Part shown: one piece after another, positions 4,618 to 6,169 of the stretch
Layout: each line of letters starts with the position of its first letter
Numbering within the stretch: the first letter of the stretch is position 1
DNA from: Candidatus Moraniibacteriota bacterium
GTDB taxonomy: Bacteria; Patescibacteriota; Minisyncoccia; Moranbacterales; GCA-2747515
DNA: 6,169 nt
Assembly: GCA_027016355.1 (NCBI GenBank)
Contig: JALWAF010000165.1
Span: forward strand, 1-6,169
Reading direction: 5' to 3'
Position numbers and translations under genes: made by a program
The notes under the pieces: generated by a model
What the model was told of the DNA's origin: nothing
Databases searched by the model: none
The model's input: the letters and a program-made list of their open reading frames with translations, nothing else

Positions 4618-5157
4618 TTATTTTACACGATCAATTGCGTGCGTAAGTGTTTTTGGTTTTTCAAACTTCTGTACTGGTACGACAAAGAATTCATCGTTTT
4701 GTACATATGAAATACCTTCTACACAAGGCTTTTTCTCCAGTAACAGTGCACGGTCCAATGTTTCTTTGACACGCACAAAATCCGCTTTATCATTACCTTT
4801 AAGCACAGCAATGATTTCTTCCTCAGAAGAGGCCAGTTCTACACGAGGCGGAGTTAAGCGCCATCCAAACGTACCACACCGCAATGCAATGCTACGTGCA
4901 TCCTTTGTCAAATCAGTCTGACGCGGTTGTGCAAAGGCAAAAAGTGCATTAGTGAGATTATCACGTTTTGTAAAAGTTGATTCGAGTTTTTTTGCTGCTT
5001 CCATTTTTAATGTAGCAATTTTTTCTTTCAACTCTTTTTCTGCAGCATTAATTTCATCTTGCAGACTTCCCAAATCACACAGCAGTGCATTTGCTTCATT
5101 GAGGTCGGTAGGAATAACTGTGTTAGTTTTTTTGATGCGAACGATTGTTTGATTCAT
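4618..5157 (-). CDS. Phage Mu Gam-like host-nuclease inhibitor family protein
   Basis: Mu Gam binds double-stranded DNA ends and protects them from exonucleases; it is related to the Ku end-binding proteins. The 179-residue product has an N-terminal helical, coiled-coil-like half (about 18-73, rich in Glu, Lys and Ala) followed by a beta-rich half. There, GTFGWRLTPPRVEL (95-108), IIAVLKGNDKADFVRVKETLD (115-135, in parts), the LLLEKKPCVEGI stretch (138-149) and FFVVPVQKFE (157-166) follow the order of Mu Gam's WRxRPPxV, FIRTKQEINKEAIL and FSIIPFE segments as I recall them. The ATG at 5157 is chosen because GGAGG (5166-5170) sits 8 bases upstream; an in-frame TTG at 5172 would place that site inside the gene. 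G+C is about 40% in the lines counted, against 27-37% in sampled lines of neighbouring genes. No other phage genes are visible, so it looks like a domesticated or recently acquired single gene. Confidence 0.85.
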   Translation of the reverse strand: MNQTIVRIKKTNTVIPTDLNEANALLCDLGSLQDEINAAEKELKEKIATLKMEAAKKLESTFTKRDNLTNALFAFAQPRQTDLTKDARSIALRCGTFGWRLTPPRVELASSEEEIIAVLKGNDKADFVRVKETLDRALLLEKKPCVEGISYVQNDEFFVVPVQKFEKPKTLTHAIDRVK

Positions 5158-5165
5158 GTGTACAT

Positions 5166-5170
5166 CCTCC
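5166..5170 (-). promoter_or_regulatory. Canonical Shine-Dalgarno site of the gam-like gene
   Basis: GGAGG on the minus strand lies 8 bases before the ATG at 5157 and fixes that start over the upstream TTG. It is the only clear Shine-Dalgarno sequence in front of any gene in the window. Confidence 0.85.
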
Positions 5171-5190
5171 AAAAGAGATTAGGTGTTTGA

Positions 5191-5218
5191 GATTGATGAA
5201 AACTTTTTCTCACCAATC
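5191..5218 (-). promoter_or_regulatory. Hairpin in the gam leader RNA
   Basis: On the minus-strand RNA, GAUUGGUGA (5210-5218) pairs with UCAUCAAUC (5191-5199) with one G-U pair, then after a bulged G three A-U pairs close a short loop. The hairpin lies in the middle of a leader of about 88 bases and ends 20 bases before the GGAGG site. It may control RNA stability or translation; no known riboswitch or leader class is recognised. Confidence 0.4.
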
Positions 5219-5251
5219 ATTTATATATGTTTGTTAAATAACGATATGTTT

Positions 5252-5281
5252 ACTATAGCGCAAAAACCCTAATTATGTTAA
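5252..5281 (-). promoter_or_regulatory. Predicted promoter of the gam-like gene
   Basis: On the minus strand there is a -35 TTAACA (5276-5281), an 18-base spacer and a -10 TATAGT (5252-5257), giving a start near 5245. The match is good but not perfect. It lies in the spacer between gam and the divergent regulator, next to the inverted repeat at 5285-5303. Confidence 0.5.
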
Positions 5282-5284
5282 ACT
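5276..5284 (+). promoter_or_regulatory. Possible extended -10 promoter of the TrmB-like regulator
   Basis: The plus strand reads TGTTAAACT, an extended -10 form (TGn then TAAACT). No good -35 lies 17-18 bases upstream. Transcription would start near 5291, inside the inverted repeat at 5285-5303, and this element overlaps the -35 box of the opposing gam promoter. Confidence 0.28.
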
Positions 5285-5303
5285 GTAGTCGACACTCGAC
5301 AAC
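5285..5303. promoter_or_regulatory. Inverted repeat in the gam/TrmB-like shared promoter region (candidate operator)
   Basis: GTCGA (5288-5292) and TCGAC (5296-5300) form a perfect inverted repeat around CAC; allowing one mismatch it extends to GT...AC at 5285-5303 (7 of 8 pairs). It is G/C-rich within an A/T-rich spacer, begins 4 bases upstream of the predicted gam -35, and lies 24 bases before the regulator's ATG. Such a position fits a site for the divergently encoded winged-helix regulator. Confidence 0.45.
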
Positions 5304-5327
5304 TAACCTCTTAAATCAATAAAAGCT

Positions 5328-6095
5328 ATGAAACAATTAGAAACAATACTTACTAATCTAAGTATCTCGCAACCTGCACAACAAATTTATATTTCCCTAC
5401 TAAAGGATGGCGAAGCAACTGCACGCACACTCGCTAGTCGCACAAATATTACCCGCACATCTATCTATGATCACGTGAAACTTCTCAAAAGTAAAAACTT
5501 AATAGTCGAACGTGCAATTGATGGCACAACTTTTTTTGCTATTGGTGATGTACGACAACTAGAACAGCTTCTTGATGACCAAATTGATACTCTCAACACA
5601 CAACAAAAATTCCTTTCCCAACAATTACCAAAACTCATTGCCTCATCACAAACAGTACAACCAAAAATCCGTTTCTTTGAAGGCGCCGATGGAACAAAAC
5701 AATTACTTAAAGATATTTTATGGTATGACAATATCACTCTCTATATTTATTGGCCCTACGAACATATGCTTAACTTTTTTGGTAAAGAATTTCTCACATG
5801 GTTTAATCAGCGACGCAAAGTGCGTGACATTACAATAAAAACAATTTGGAATGTAACCACAAAAAATATAAAAAATCACATCTTTTCTCAAGATAGTAAA
5901 GACGTCCAGCGACGTTATCTCACACAAAAAAAAGCAAGCACAATGAGTTATATAATTTATGACAAAAAAGTCGCGTTCATCAGTTCCGACAAAGAATCTT
6001 TTGGATTTATTGTAGATAGCCAAGAATTTGCCACGCTTATGCATATGCAATTTAATGCTCTTTGGGCAAATGCAAGATCTACATCAAAAAAATAA
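5328..6095 (+). CDS. TrmB-family winged-helix transcriptional regulator
   Basis: This 255-residue cytosolic DNA-binding protein has three parts. Residues 1-72 are a TrmB-type winged helix: LGL-like start LTNLSISQPAQQIYISLLKD (8-27), helix-turn-helix ARTLASRTNITRTSIYDHVKLL (32-53, in parts), and a wing GTTFFAIG (66-73). Residues 74-105 are a Gln/Leu-rich helix likely to dimerise (LEQLLDDQIDTLN). Residues 110-248 are a C-terminal sensor-like domain opening with PKIRFFEGADGTKQLL (112-127), a motif typical of TrmB-like proteins. It lacks the extra C-terminal sugar-binding portion of archaeal sugar-sensing TrmB (which is longer), so the ligand is unknown. It is the only plus-strand gene here, divergent from gam with 170 bases between starts, and has its own terminator. 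No Shine-Dalgarno site is seen before the ATG. Control of itself and/or gam is inferred from position. Confidence 0.9.
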   Translation: MKQLETILTNLSISQPAQQIYISLLKDGEATARTLASRTNITRTSIYDHVKLLKSKNLIVERAIDGTTFFAIGDVRQLEQLLDDQIDTLNTQQKFLSQQLPKLIASSQTVQPKIRFFEGADGTKQLLKDILWYDNITLYIYWPYEHMLNFFGKEFLTWFNQRRKVRDITIKTIWNVTTKNIKNHIFSQDSKDVQRRYLTQKKASTMSYIIYDKKVAFISSDKESFGFIVDSQEFATLMHMQFNALWANARSTSKK

Positions 6096-6140
6096 TAGAC
6101 GTTATCTAAACATGATGTCTAAAGTTTTTATTGTTTTTGT
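6096..6140 (+). terminator. Intrinsic terminator of the TrmB-like gene
   Basis: Starting directly after the TAA, TAGACGTTAT (6096-6105) pairs with ATGATGTCTA (6112-6121) with two G-U pairs and a 6-base loop. It is followed by a T-rich tail (GTTTTTATTGTTTTTG). The stem is A/T-rich and of modest stability. Confidence 0.6.
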
Positions 6141-6148
6141 TTAATGTA

Positions 6149-6154
6149 TTGACA
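6149..6154 (+). promoter_or_regulatory. Possible -35 box of a promoter running off the right edge
   Basis: A perfect TTGACA lies downstream of the TrmB-like terminator. The matching -10 would fall at about 6172, beyond the window, so this cannot be confirmed. Confidence 0.25.
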
Positions 6155-6169
6155 ACTTTCCAATTTCCA

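Noticed and set aside
4556..4921. Open frame of 121 codons on the plus strand opposite gam and its terminator
   Set aside because: It starts across the gam terminator hairpin and runs antisense to a supported gene; the product shows no family features.
5158..5172. N-terminal extension of the gam-like gene from a TTG at 5172
   Set aside because: The GGAGG at 5166-5170 would then be inside the gene; it is ideally spaced for the ATG at 5157.
5471..6050. Two minus-strand frames opposite the TrmB-like gene and a plus-strand +1 frame within it
   Set aside because: The winged-helix reading is strongly supported; the others are Cys/Phe/Ser-rich shadows without initiation signals.
1..6169. CRISPR array, tRNA, rRNA, transposase or integrase genes
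   Set aside because: I looked for evenly spaced repeats, cloverleaf/TTCRA signatures, DDE or tyrosine recombinase motifs and terminal inverted repeats, and saw none.

Overview
The window looks like AT-rich bacterial chromosome (about one third G+C in the lines I counted by hand), most probably from a Candidate Phyla Radiation (Patescibacteria) organism. The grounds are compact genes of minimal family length, a secE-nusG-rplK-rplA operon, a TrmB-family regulator of the type common in that group, a nucleotide-salvage cassette, and start codons preceded by A/T-rich leaders rather than Shine-Dalgarno sites. This placement is inference. Eight of nine readable stops are TAA or TAG and one is TGA; nothing suggests TGA recoding.

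Layout, left to right. (1) Bases 1-2161, minus strand: a four-gene unit transcribed leftwards from a good promoter at 2195-2223. In transcription order it holds a GKDT-type P-loop nucleotide kinase (1592-2161), a dCMP deaminase very like the eukaryotic/T4 type (1075-1569), and two tandem paralogous small P-loop kinases (504-1052, and 1-495 cut by the window edge). (2) 2162-2404: an intergenic stretch with that promoter, a perfect 12-bp terminator hairpin and two degenerate short repeats in inverted orientation around it. (3) 2405-4407, minus strand: secE-nusG-rplK-rplA, driven by a near-consensus promoter (4459-4487). A terminator-like hairpin lies in its very short leader, and an RNA mimic of the 23S rRNA L1-binding site lies just before rplA. 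(4) 4618-5157, minus strand: a Mu Gam-like DNA-end-binding protein with its own promoter, leader hairpin, canonical GGAGG ribosome binding site and strong terminator. (5) 5328-6095, plus strand: a TrmB-family winged-helix regulator divergent from gam, with an inverted repeat in the shared promoter region, followed by a terminator and a possible start of another promoter at the right edge.

How the parts fit. Region 3 is core translation/transcription/secretion machinery with two possible RNA-level controls (leader termination and L1 feedback). Region 1 is probably a deoxynucleotide salvage unit: dCMP is deaminated to dUMP and nearby kinases may phosphorylate nucleoside monophosphates, which would suit a host-dependent cell lacking de novo synthesis. 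Regions 4 and 5 form a divergent regulator/phage-derived-protein pair. The gam gene differs from all its neighbours in base composition and translation signal, so it is the best candidate for an acquired and domesticated function.
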